Source: an uncultured Paracoccaceae bacterium
Lineage (GTDB): Bacteria > Pseudomonadota > Alphaproteobacteria > Rhodobacterales > Rhodobacteraceae
Assembly (NCBI GenBank): GCA_938028765.1
Contig: CALIZF010000009.1
Location: forward strand, 1-38,808
Direction of reading: 5' to 3'
Length of the DNA stretch: 38,808 bases
The position numbers and the translations under genes are program-made. A model generated the notes under the pieces. It did not search any database, had not been told where the DNA came from, and saw only the letters and a list, made by a program, of their open reading frames with translations. Shown one piece after another: positions 8,171-15,827 of this stretch (position 1 is the stretch's first letter; every line of letters starts with the position of its first letter).

Positions 8171-9727
8171 ATGGACGAGGCTCTGACGGAAGGCTGCGCG
8201 CCGACACGCGCGCGCGTGCGGGGCGGGCGGGCGGCGCGGGTGGCCGAGCGGGCTGCACCCCTGGCCGAGGCGCTGCGCCCGATCAGGGCCGGACTGCCCG
8301 GCGGGCAGTTCCGGCCGCTGGACGAGGCGGGGGTCTTGCGGATCCACCGCGCCGCTCTCGATGCGCTGGAAGAGATCGGGCTGGCCAACGCCCCGCCGTC
8401 AGGGGTGCAGATCCTAACCGGCGCGGGTGCGGTGCAGGGCGCGGACGGGCGCATCCGCTTTCCCCGCGCGCTGGTCGAGGACATGCTGGCCAAGGCGGCG
8501 CGGGGGATCACGCTCTTCGCGCGGGATCCGAAGTACGACCTGCATCTGACTGGCACCAGCGTCCATTTCGGCACGGCGGGGGCGGCCGTCCACATCGTGG
8601 ACATCGAGCGGAACGAATACCGCGACTCGACCGCGCAGGACCTCTACGATGCCGCGCGGATCGTCCAGCATCTCGACAACGTCCACTTCTTCCAGCGCGC
8701 GATGGTCTGCCGCGACATCGCCGACAACTATGCGATGGATGTCAACACGCTCTATGCCAGCCTCGCGGGCACCACGAAGCATGTCGGTACGTCCTTCAGC
8801 GACCCCGCGCACGTCAAGGGCTGCATGGACCTGATCCATCTGGTCGCGGGCGGCGAAGAGGCCTGGCGCGCGCGGCCGTTCGTCAGCAATTCCAACTGCT
8901 TCGTCGTGCCGCCCTTCAAGTTCGCCGAGGAGAGCTGCATTACCATGGAACACTGCGTCCGGGCGGGGATGCCGATCCTGCTGCTCAGCGCAGGCCAGGC
9001 CGGGGCAACCGCGCCCGCGCCGATCGCGGCGGCGATCGTGCAGGCGGTCGCCGAGTGCCTGGCGGGCCTTGTCTATGTCAACGCGATGGTGCCGGGCTTT
9101 CCCTGCATCTTCGGCACCTGGCCCTTTGTCAGCGACCTGCGCACCGGCGCCATGTCGGGCGGCAGCGCGGAACAGGCGCTGCTGACGGCGGGCTGCGCGC
9201 AGATGCACCAATTCTACGGATTGCCGGGCGGGGCCGCCGCGGGGATCGCGGATTCCAAGCTGCCGGACATGCAGGCGGGGTGGGAACAGGCGATTTCCAA
9301 CACGCTGGCGGGGCTTTCGGGGCTCAACATGATCTACGAGGCGGTGGGGATGCACGCCTCGCTACTGGGGTTCTGCCTCGAGTCGCTCGTGCTCGGGGAC
9401 GACATCCTCGGGCAGGCGCTGCGCTGCGTGAAGGGGATCGACGTCAGCGAGGATGCGGTCGCGATCGACACCATGAAGGCCGTCTGCCTCGGGGGCCCGG
9501 GCCACTACCTTGGCGCCGATCAGACGCTGCGGCTGATGCAGACGGAATATGTCTATCCCGCGCTCGGCAACCGGATGAGCCCCAAGGAATGGGTCGAGGC
9601 GGGCAAGCCCGATCTTCTCGAACGGGCGATCGCGCGGAAGAACGCGATCCTGGCGCGCGCGGGATGCACGGTCGATCCCGCGATCGACGCGGCGGTCCGG
9701 GCGGCCTGGCCCATCCACTTCCGGTGA
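8171..9727 (+). CDS. Trimethylamine methyltransferase (MttB) superfamily protein, non-pyrrolysine type
   Basis: This 518-residue protein matches the MttB superfamily in length and overall sequence. Recognisable blocks include ITLFARDPKYDLHLTGTSVH near residue 115, GLSGLNMIYEAVGMHASLLG near residue 385 and a C-terminal KEWVEAGKPDLLERA. Archaeal MttB reads an in-frame UAG as pyrrolysine; this frame has no internal stop, so it belongs to the non-pyrrolysine branch. Characterised members of that branch demethylate quaternary amines such as glycine betaine, proline betaine or carnitine and hand the methyl to a corrinoid protein. No such corrinoid protein, nor a RamA-type activator, is encoded in the window. 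A purine-rich GAGGAACGGGG precedes the ATG. The hairpin gap upstream and the same strand suggest it is co-transcribed with the dehydrogenases. Confidence 0.9.
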   Translation: MDEALTEGCAPTRARVRGGRAARVAERAAPLAEALRPIRAGLPGGQFRPLDEAGVLRIHRAALDALEEIGLANAPPSGVQILTGAGAVQGADGRIRFPRALVEDMLAKAARGITLFARDPKYDLHLTGTSVHFGTAGAAVHIVDIERNEYRDSTAQDLYDAARIVQHLDNVHFFQRAMVCRDIADNYAMDVNTLYASLAGTTKHVGTSFSDPAHVKGCMDLIHLVAGGEEAWRARPFVSNSNCFVVPPFKFAEESCITMEHCVRAGMPILLLSAGQAGATAPAPIAAAIVQAVAECLAGLVYVNAMVPGFPCIFGTWPFVSDLRTGAMSGGSAEQALLTAGCAQMHQFYGLPGGAAAGIADSKLPDMQAGWEQAISNTLAGLSGLNMIYEAVGMHASLLGFCLESLVLGDDILGQALRCVKGIDVSEDAVAIDTMKAVCLGGPGHYLGADQTLRLMQTEYVYPALGNRMSPKEWVEAGKPDLLERAIARKNAILARAGCTVDPAIDAAVRAAWPIHFR

Positions 9728-9760
9728 TGCCCGAGGAAACGGCCAGAGAGGTTTGAAATC

Positions 9761-10648
9761 ATGCGTTATGCCTTCATTGGCCTTGGCGAGCTCGGCGGGC
9801 CGCTGGCGCGCTGCCTCATCCGCGCGGGGCTGGACGTGACCGTGCACGACCGCGATCCGACCCGGATGGCGGGGTTCCCGTCGCAGGCCGACAGCGCTGC
9901 CGCGGCGGTGGCGGGGGTCGATGCCGCGATCACCTGCCTGCCGTCGCCGGCCGCCTGCGCGGCCGTCCTGCGCGCGATCCTGCCGGCGATGCCGCCGGGG
10001 GCGGACTGGATCGAGATCTCGACCCTCGGCCCCGAAGAGGTGAAGGGTTTCGCGGCCGAGGCGGCGGCGGCCGGCGTGGCGATGATCGAGTGCCCGGTGA
10101 CGGGCGGCGTGCACCTCGCGCAACGCGGCGCGGTCACCGCGCTGACTGGGGGCGACCCGGCGCGGATCGCGCGCCATGCCGCCGCGCTCGACGCGATGGC
10201 CAGCCGGCGGTTCCACCTCGGCCCCCTGGGGTCGGCGGCGGCGATGAAGGTCATCACCAACATGCTGGCCTTCATCCACCTTGTTGCCGACGGCGAGGCG
10301 CTGATGCTGGCGGCCCGGTCGGGCCTCGACCTGGCGACGGCCTGGGAGGCGATCCGCGCCTCGTCGGGCAATTCGTTCGTCCACGAGACCGAGGGGCAGC
10401 TGATCCTGAACGGAAGTTACGATGTCGGGTTCTCGATGGCGCTGGCGCTGAAGGACCTCGGCTTCGCGGCGCAGATGGCTGCCGCCACCGGGACGCCGCT
10501 CGACCTTGCCGCGCGGACGCTGGCGATCTTCGAGGAAGGGGCCGCGCGCTTCGGCCTTGAGGCGCAATCGACCGCGATCGTCCGGCTTCTCGAGGACGCG
10601 ACGGGCACGCCGCTGCGCGCCGACGGGTTTCCCGCGCGGCTGACCTGA
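9761..10648 (+). CDS. NAD(P)-dependent oxidoreductase, 3-hydroxyisobutyrate dehydrogenase family
   Basis: This 295-residue beta-hydroxyacid dehydrogenase starts directly with a Rossmann motif (FIGLGELGGPLARCLIRAG). It continues with the substrate-binding signature CPVTGGVHLAQRGAVTAL and a GSAAAMKVITN block in which Lys163 is the expected catalytic lysine. Family members oxidise 3-hydroxy acids or reduce short semialdehydes, including tartronate, succinic and malonic semialdehydes. AGAGAGG lies 9 bases before the ATG. It follows the mttB-like gene by 33 bases on the same strand, so it is probably co-transcribed. A plausible but unproven job is handling a hydroxy-acid skeleton left after the amine has been demethylated and removed. 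Confidence 0.88.
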   Translation: MRYAFIGLGELGGPLARCLIRAGLDVTVHDRDPTRMAGFPSQADSAAAAVAGVDAAITCLPSPAACAAVLRAILPAMPPGADWIEISTLGPEEVKGFAAEAAAAGVAMIECPVTGGVHLAQRGAVTALTGGDPARIARHAAALDAMASRRFHLGPLGSAAAMKVITNMLAFIHLVADGEALMLAARSGLDLATAWEAIRASSGNSFVHETEGQLILNGSYDVGFSMALALKDLGFAAQMAAATGTPLDLAARTLAIFEEGAARFGLEAQSTAIVRLLEDATGTPLRADGFPARLT

Positions 10649-10707
10649 TCCCCGCGGCCTTGACGGCGGCGCGGCCCGGGCCCATGCCGTCGGGCGGAGG
10701 GCCTGCC

Positions 10708-11442
10708 ATGATCGACCGCCTGATCGCCCGTCTGACCCTGCACCGGGCGGGGCTGCGCGCGCCGCCCCTGCGCGAGGCGGCGGTCCGGATGGATACGCCC
10801 GCCGGGCCGCGCCGGCTGGTGCAGTCGGCCTTCAACCCGGCCTGGCCGGGCGAGGCGGGGATCACCCCCGCCGTGATAATCGATCTGGGCGCGTTCGACG
10901 GGGGCGACGCGCTGCGCCTGTCGCGCGCCTTTCCGGCGGCGCGCGTCGTGACGGTCGAGGCCGACCCCGAGCGGCACGCCATCGTCGCCGCCACGCTGGC
11001 CGGGTCGGGGGTCGAGGTCGTTCGGGCCGCCGTCTGCGACATCGACGGCAACGTGCCGTGGTATCAGGCCGAGGTCGGGGGCAGGGTGGACAGCCAGGGG
11101 TCGCTCTACCGCCGGACGGTGCGGGCGCGGCGGCAGCACGGCTTCGTCCGGCAGGCCGATGCGCCCGTCATGGTGCCGGGACTGCGCTTCGACACGCTGA
11201 TGACGCAGCTCGGGATCGCGCGGGTGGACCTTCTGCATATGGACATCGAAGGGGCCGAGGGCGCCGTGATCCGCAGCCTCGGCGCGCACCGGCCCGCGAT
11301 GATCTTCACCGAGGCGCGGTCGGGATATTTCGAGAACGGGCAGTCCGCCGCGGACACCCACGCTGCGCTGACCGCCCTCGGCTATGCGCGGGCGATGCGG
11401 CTGGGGGTCGATTCGCTCTACCTCTGGCGCCCCGCGCGGTGA
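10708..11442 (+). CDS. FkbM-family SAM-dependent methyltransferase
   Basis: I place the start at the ATG at 10708 because GGAGG lies a few bases upstream, giving 244 residues. In-frame TTG (10660) and ATG (10684) codons are alternatives. The SAM-binding motif I is IIDLGAFDGGDALRLS, followed by VVTVEADPERH. The FkbM signature LLHMDIEGAEGAVIRSLG sits near residue 180. The family usually methylates hydroxyl groups of sugars, polyketides or lipids, so it is an unexpected end to an amine-degradation run. It could be an unrelated gene that shares the transcript. Only 59 bases separate it from the preceding gene. Its substrate is unknown. Confidence 0.85.
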   Translation: MIDRLIARLTLHRAGLRAPPLREAAVRMDTPAGPRRLVQSAFNPAWPGEAGITPAVIIDLGAFDGGDALRLSRAFPAARVVTVEADPERHAIVAATLAGSGVEVVRAAVCDIDGNVPWYQAEVGGRVDSQGSLYRRTVRARRQHGFVRQADAPVMVPGLRFDTLMTQLGIARVDLLHMDIEGAEGAVIRSLGAHRPAMIFTEARSGYFENGQSAADTHAALTALGYARAMRLGVDSLYLWRPAR

Positions 11443-11461
11443 CCGCCCCGCGCGGCAGGCG

Positions 11462-11818
11462 TCAGTGCAGGTCGATGTAGGTCGCGGTCACGCGCGATCC
11501 GTCATCGGCGGTGAAACGCAGCCGCGGGGCATCCGGCGCGCGCTCGAGGCGGTAGCAGCGCCACCCTTCGGTTGGCGGCCAGGCGGTGCAGACGCGGTCG
11601 CCCCGCACGGTCCAGCGGCCCCAGGCGTGGACGCCCGATCGCGCGTCGGCGGCGTAGAGCGTCCGGCCGTCGGCGGAGAAATCCTGCAGCGCGCCGCCTT
11701 CCCAGGCGATTACCCGCGCGGCCAGCGCCGCCTCGACCGCCGGCCCGTCGAGCGGCAGCCAGGTCTCGGCCGCGGCGGGTGCGGCCAGAAGGGCGAGGGT
11801 CAGGGTGGCGGCGCGCAT
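11462..11818 (-). CDS. Small exported protein of unknown function
   Basis: This 118-residue protein begins with a short signal peptide (MRAATLTLALLAAPAAA, cleavage expected before ETWLPL). The mature part is about 100 residues. It is rich in tryptophan and has two cysteines (in RVCTAW and WRCYRL) that could form one disulfide, plus a GRTLYAADARSGVHAWGRW stretch. I recognise no named family with confidence; the pattern resembles small periplasmic beta-sheet proteins common in Rhodobacteraceae. It is convergent with the FkbM gene (19 bases apart) and divergent from purB (77 bases), so it is probably its own transcription unit. Confidence 0.75.
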   Translation of the reverse strand: MRAATLTLALLAAPAAAETWLPLDGPAVEAALAARVIAWEGGALQDFSADGRTLYAADARSGVHAWGRWTVRGDRVCTAWPPTEGWRCYRLERAPDAPRLRFTADDGSRVTATYIDLH

Positions 11819-11895
11819 CGGGGCGAGGCTTGCGGGGGGCAGGCGCGCAGTCTAGGACGCAGCCGTCCCCCCCGTAAAGCGCCGCAGGAGGCCTG

Positions 11896-13200
11896 ATGAT
11901 CCCCCGCTATGCCCGGCCCGAGATGGTGGCGATCTGGGATGCGCAGACCCGCTTCCGCATCTGGTTCGAGATCGAGGCGCACGCCTGCGACGCGCAGGCG
12001 GCGCTCGGCGTCATCCCGAAGGAAAATGCCGAGGCCGTCTGGCGCGCGAAGGACGCCGTGTTCGATGTCGCCCGGATCGAGGCGATCGAGGCGGTGACGA
12101 AGCACGACGTGATCGCCTTCCTCACGCATCTCGGCGAGATCGTGGGGGCGGACGAGGCGCGCTTCGTCCATCAGGGCATGACGAGTTCGGACGTGCTGGA
12201 TACCTGCCTTGCGGTGCAGCTGTCGCGGGCGGCCGACCTTCTGATCGCCGGCGTGGACCGGGTGCTGGCAGCGCTGAAGGCGCGCGCCTACGAGCATCGG
12301 ATGACCCCCCGCATCGGCCGCAGCCACGGGATCCACGCCGAACCGGTCACGATGGGGCTGACCTTCGCGCGCTTTCATGCCGAGTTCCAGCGCGCGCGCG
12401 CCCGCCTCGTCGCGGCGCGGGCCGAGATCGCGACGGGCGCGATCTCGGGCGCGGTCGGCACCTTCGCCAACATCGATCCCGCGGTCGAGGCCCATGTCTG
12501 CCGCATGATGGGTCTCGTGCCCGAACCCGTCAGCACCCAGGTGATCCCGCGCGACCGGCACGCAATGTTCTTCGCCACGCTCGGCGTGGTGGCAAGTTCG
12601 GTCGAAAACGTGGCGGTCGAGATTCGCCACATGCAGCGCACCGAGGTGCTGGAGGCCGAGGAATGGTTCAGCCCCGGCCAGAAGGGCAGTTCCGCCATGC
12701 CCCACAAGCGCAACCCGGTGCTGTCCGAGAACCTGACGGGCCTTGCGCGGCTGGTGCGGGGGATGGTGACGCCGGCGCTCGAGAACGTGGCGCTCTGGCA
12801 CGAGCGCGACATCTCGCACAGTTCGGTTGAACGGATGATCGGACCGGATGCCACGATCACACTGGATTTCGCGCTTCACCGTTTGGCCGGTGTGATCGAG
12901 AAGCTGGTGGTGTATCCGGCGAACTGCAAGGCCAACCTCGACCGGCTGCGCGGCCTGATCCATTCGCAGCGGGTTCTTCTGGCGCTGACGCAGAAAGGCC
13001 TGAGCCGCGAAGCGGCCTATGCGGCCGTGCAGCGCAACGCCATGAAGGTCTGGGAACGGGGGGCGGACTTCCGCGCCGAACTGGCCGCCGACGCCGAGGT
13101 CGCGGCGGCGCTGACCCCGGCCGAGCTCGATACGCTGTTCGATCTTTCCCACCACCTGCGGCACGTCGACACGATCTTCGCCCGCGTTTTCTGCGATTGA
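11896..13200 (+). CDS. purB: Adenylosuccinate lyase
   Basis: This 434-residue member of the fumarase/aspartase superfamily cleaves adenylosuccinate and SAICAR in purine synthesis. The catalytic signature loop SSAMPHKRNPV lies near residues 265-275. The TSSDVLDT block near residue 96 and GRSHGIHAEPVTMG near residue 141, with the general-acid histidine, match bacterial PurB. The start is well supported by AGGAGG 7 bases before the ATG. The protein opens with IPRYARPEMVAIW, typical of the family. It is transcribed alone or with the small exported-protein genes that follow on the same strand. Confidence 0.97.
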   Translation: MIPRYARPEMVAIWDAQTRFRIWFEIEAHACDAQAALGVIPKENAEAVWRAKDAVFDVARIEAIEAVTKHDVIAFLTHLGEIVGADEARFVHQGMTSSDVLDTCLAVQLSRAADLLIAGVDRVLAALKARAYEHRMTPRIGRSHGIHAEPVTMGLTFARFHAEFQRARARLVAARAEIATGAISGAVGTFANIDPAVEAHVCRMMGLVPEPVSTQVIPRDRHAMFFATLGVVASSVENVAVEIRHMQRTEVLEAEEWFSPGQKGSSAMPHKRNPVLSENLTGLARLVRGMVTPALENVALWHERDISHSSVERMIGPDATITLDFALHRLAGVIEKLVVYPANCKANLDRLRGLIHSQRVLLALTQKGLSREAAYAAVQRNAMKVWERGADFRAELAADAEVAAALTPAELDTLFDLSHHLRHVDTIFARVFCD

Positions 13201-13294
13201 CCGCGCGGGCGGGCGCGTTCACGCGCCCGTGCGCTTGCCGCCGCGGGAAAAGCGCTAACTTCCACGTAGGTTCATTCCTGCGCGAGGTTCGCCA

Positions 13295-13831
13295 ATGCTT
13301 CGTCCCGCCGTTCTGGCCGCCCTGCTCTGTGCGCCGATCCCCGCCCTTGCGGCCGGGGGCGGCAGCGACAGCGCGCCCTCGACCACCAACACGTCCACCC
13401 GCTGCGCCGCCGGCAAGATCTGGGACGAGAAGTCGCGCAGCTGCCTCGATGCCAAGTCCGAGGTGTTCGACGACGACGCCCGCTTCGATGCGGTGCGCGA
13501 GCTGGCCTATTACGGCCGCGCCGACAGCGCCGCGCTGGTGCTGGCCGCGATGACGGAAGGCGACACCGACCGGGTGCTGACCTACCGCGGGTTCCTCGCG
13601 CGGTCCGCGGGCGACATGGACGCAGCCATGGTCTGGTATGCCGCCGCCCTCGCGCAGAACCCCGACAACGTGCTGGCGCGTTCCTACATGGCGCAGGGGT
13701 TCGTCGCGCAGGGCCGCATGGCCGACGCCGAGGCGGAACTGGCCGAGATCCGCGCGCGGGGCGGTGCCGGCACCTGGGCCGAGGCCAGCCTTGCGGCCGC
13801 GATCGGGCGCGGGGCGCTCTTCCGCTACTGA
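13295..13831 (+). CDS. Exported tetratricopeptide-like protein with an N-terminal cysteine-pair motif
   Basis: This 178-residue protein has a signal peptide (MLRPAVLAALLCAPIPALAA). A short Ser/Thr-rich segment is followed by RCAAGKIWDEKSRSCLD, which holds two cysteines likely to be disulfide bonded. The rest is helical and TPR-like: AELAYYGRADSAALVLAAMT-type helices, then DMDAAMVWYAAALAQNPDNV and YMAQGFVAQGRMADAEAEL. It is therefore probably a periplasmic protein-interaction factor; the function is unknown. The cysteine motif recurs in the next small gene, suggesting that the two are related or work together. It starts 94 bases after purB. Confidence 0.82.
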   Translation: MLRPAVLAALLCAPIPALAAGGGSDSAPSTTNTSTRCAAGKIWDEKSRSCLDAKSEVFDDDARFDAVRELAYYGRADSAALVLAAMTEGDTDRVLTYRGFLARSAGDMDAAMVWYAAALAQNPDNVLARSYMAQGFVAQGRMADAEAELAEIRARGGAGTWAEASLAAAIGRGALFRY

Positions 13832-13914
13832 CCGCCCTTCCCGGCCGGCGCTTGCGCCGAATCGTCGGCCTGGGTTCACCGCGTTCGGCGCGACCTCAAC
13901 AGGAAGGGAAAGGC

Positions 13915-14082
13915 ATGACAAAACGGATGATGCTCGCCGCGGCGGCGCTCGCGCTGACGCTGACGCCTGGCCTTGCGGTGGCGATGTGCGGCCACGACCG
14001 CGCAACCACCGCCGCCACCTGCGGCGAAGGTCAGGTCTTCGACGCCGCCAAGCAGGTCTGCGTGGACAAGGCCACCTCGTGA
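13915..14082 (+). CDS. Very small exported protein with cysteine-pair motif
   Basis: This 55-residue protein has a signal peptide (about residues 1-23, ending LAVA) and a mature part of roughly 32 residues built around CGEGQVFDAAKQVCVDKA. The spacing C-x2-G-x2-hydrophobic-D-x5-C-x-D matches the motif in the upstream TPR-like protein. The ATG at 13915 follows a purine-rich GGAAGGGAAAGG. The frame is open upstream, but only this start gives a clean signal sequence. The function is unknown. A secreted mini-protein with three cysteines (one at the mature N terminus, CGHDRATT) is plausible. Confidence 0.72.
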   Translation: MTKRMMLAAAALALTLTPGLAVAMCGHDRATTAATCGEGQVFDAAKQVCVDKATS

Positions 14083-14180
14083 CGGCCGGCGCGCCGCCCC
14101 CGGCGGGGCGGCGCCGCTTGTGAACCGCGCGTTTACCGCGGCGTGACAGCCTGCTCCGCAGCCGAACCGCCGGAGGAACC

Positions 14181-15248
14181 ATGTCGCAACCGCTGTCGCG
14201 GATCACCTTCGCCCGCGTCGGGCAGACCGCATCAAGCCCGCCGCGCACCGGCCTGTCGCAGAAGGAAAAGGCCGCCGTCATCGTCCGCCTTCTGCTGGCC
14301 GAAGGCGTCGCCCCGCCGCTGGCCTCCCTGCCCGAACACATGCAGGCCGCCCTGACCGAGCAGATTGCCGCCATGCGGCTGGTCGATCGCACCACCCTGG
14401 CGCAAGTGGTCGAGGAATTCGTGAACGAACTCGAACAGGTCGGCCTCGCCTTTCCCGGCGGGATCGAGGCCGCGCTGCAGGCGCTCGACGGCCATATCAG
14501 CGCGCAGGCGGCCAGCCGCCTGCGTCGGCTCGCCGGCGCCTCGGGCAAGGTCGATCCCTGGGAACGGATCGTGCCGCTGCCGGTGGACCGTCTGCTGCCG
14601 CTGCTCGAGGCCGAATCGACCGAGGTTGCGGCAGTCCTGCTGTCGAAGTTGCCCGTGGCCCGCGCAGCCGACCTCCTCGGTCGGCTGCCGGGCGACCGCG
14701 CGCGCCGTGTGGCCCATGCGATGGCCCTGACCGGCAACATCAACCCCGAGACGGTGCGTCGCATCGGCCTCGCGCTGGCCGCGCAGATCGAGGCCGAGCC
14801 GGTGAAGGCCTTCGAGACCGGGCCGGAGGCGCGGGTGGGCGCGATCCTGAACGTCGCCCCGGCGGCGACGCGCGCAGTGGTGCTCGAGGGGCTGGAGGCC
14901 GACGACGCCGCCTTCGCCGCGAAGGTGAAGAAGGCGATCTTCACCTTCGCCCATATCCCCGCCCGTCTGCAGGGGCGGGACGTCGCGCGCGTGGTGCGCG
15001 CAGTGGACCAGGCGGTTCTGGTCACCGCGCTGGCCGGCGCAACCGAACCCGGCGACCGTGCGGCGGCCGACCACATCCTTGCCAACATGTCGCAGCGGCT
15101 GGCGCAGGCTCTGCGCGAGGAGATGGCCGAACGCGGCCGCATCCGCCCCCGCGATGCCGAGGATGCGCAGGCCGCCGTGGTGGATGCCATCCGCACGCTG
15201 GAGGCGCAGGGCGAAATCGCGCTGCGTCAGGACGAGGACGAGGACTGA
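14181..15248 (+). CDS. fliG: FliG-like flagellar motor switch protein
   Basis: This 355-residue protein has recognisable FliG domains. The middle domain holds ESTEVAAVLLSKLPVARAAD followed by LLGRLPGDRARRVAHAMA. The C-terminal domain runs from KKAIFTFAHIPARLQGRDVA through RAVDQAVLVTALAGA to ANMSQRLAQALREEMAERG and a final RTLEAQGEI. FliG sits in the switch complex, binds the MS ring and FliM, and carries the charged torque helix. The N-terminal region is divergent. No flagellar gene lies nearby, so it may be an orphan second copy or the only copy split from its cluster. I give the symbol on domain grounds only. An acidic DEDED tail ends the protein. Confidence 0.78.
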   Translation: MSQPLSRITFARVGQTASSPPRTGLSQKEKAAVIVRLLLAEGVAPPLASLPEHMQAALTEQIAAMRLVDRTTLAQVVEEFVNELEQVGLAFPGGIEAALQALDGHISAQAASRLRRLAGASGKVDPWERIVPLPVDRLLPLLEAESTEVAAVLLSKLPVARAADLLGRLPGDRARRVAHAMALTGNINPETVRRIGLALAAQIEAEPVKAFETGPEARVGAILNVAPAATRAVVLEGLEADDAAFAAKVKKAIFTFAHIPARLQGRDVARVVRAVDQAVLVTALAGATEPGDRAAADHILANMSQRLAQALREEMAERGRIRPRDAEDAQAAVVDAIRTLEAQGEIALRQDEDED

Positions 15249-15256
15249 CCCCGCCC

Positions 15257-15739
15257 TCAGAGCGCCATGACAAGGCAGGTGGTCGTCGCGGTGGCGTAAA
15301 GCCGCCCATCCGCCACCCCGCGCAGCGCGCCGTCGGCCACGGCCGTGGTCCGCCCCGCGTGCGCCACCGTCCCCCGCGCCTCCACCGGCGTGCCGAAGGG
15401 CACGGCGCGCACGAGGTTCACCTTGTATTCCAGCGTCGTATACCAGAACCCGCGCGGCACGACCGACATCACCGCACAGCCCATGGCGCTGTCGAGGATC
15501 GCGCCGTACCAGCCGCCGTGCAGCGTCCCCATCGGGTTCGCGAACTCGAACCGCGGCGTGCCGCGGAACACGGCGCAGCCCGGGTCAGCCGCGGTCAGCT
15601 CGAAGTCCAGGACCCGCGCGATCGGCGGGGCCGAGATGCGGCCGGCGATCATCGCCTGCAGGAATTCGAGGCCGCTCATCGCCGCGGCCTCGTCGCGCGA
15701 GGCAAGGTCCTCGGGTCGGTCGGCATAGCGCGCGGTCAT
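15257..15739 (-). CDS. PaaI-family (hotdog fold) acyl-CoA thioesterase
   Basis: This 160-residue protein has the hotdog-fold signature NPMGTLHGGWYGAILDSAMG near residue 70. There the GTLHGG stretch and the following acidic residue in LDSAMG mark the active region of PaaI/YdiI-type thioesterases. The C-terminal half (VEARGTVAHAGRTTAVADG) is the standard strand pattern. Such enzymes hydrolyse acyl- or aryl-CoA thioesters. The ATG at 15739 is preceded by a G-rich CAGGGGGG. The frame stays open upstream, but that extension is low-complexity Arg-rich and not typical. The gene converges with fliG with only 8 bases between stops. Confidence 0.88.
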   Translation of the reverse strand: MTARYADRPEDLASRDEAAAMSGLEFLQAMIAGRISAPPIARVLDFELTAADPGCAVFRGTPRFEFANPMGTLHGGWYGAILDSAMGCAVMSVVPRGFWYTTLEYKVNLVRAVPFGTPVEARGTVAHAGRTTAVADGALRGVADGRLYATATTTCLVMAL

Positions 15740-15827
15740 CGGCGGCCCCCCTGTCGCCCGGCCGCAGCGTGACGCGGACCGTCGCCGGCGTCGAGCCTTC
15801 CGTTGCGTCGGCGCGAAAGCCGTCGGG

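Noticed and set aside
5653..8604. Minus-strand open frame of 983 codons
   Set aside because: It lies antisense to the second FAD-GcvT gene and the start of the mttB-like gene, with low-complexity translation and no recognisable domain.
8171..9727. Pyrrolysine-encoding mttB
   Set aside because: The frame is continuous with no in-frame TAG before the terminal TGA.
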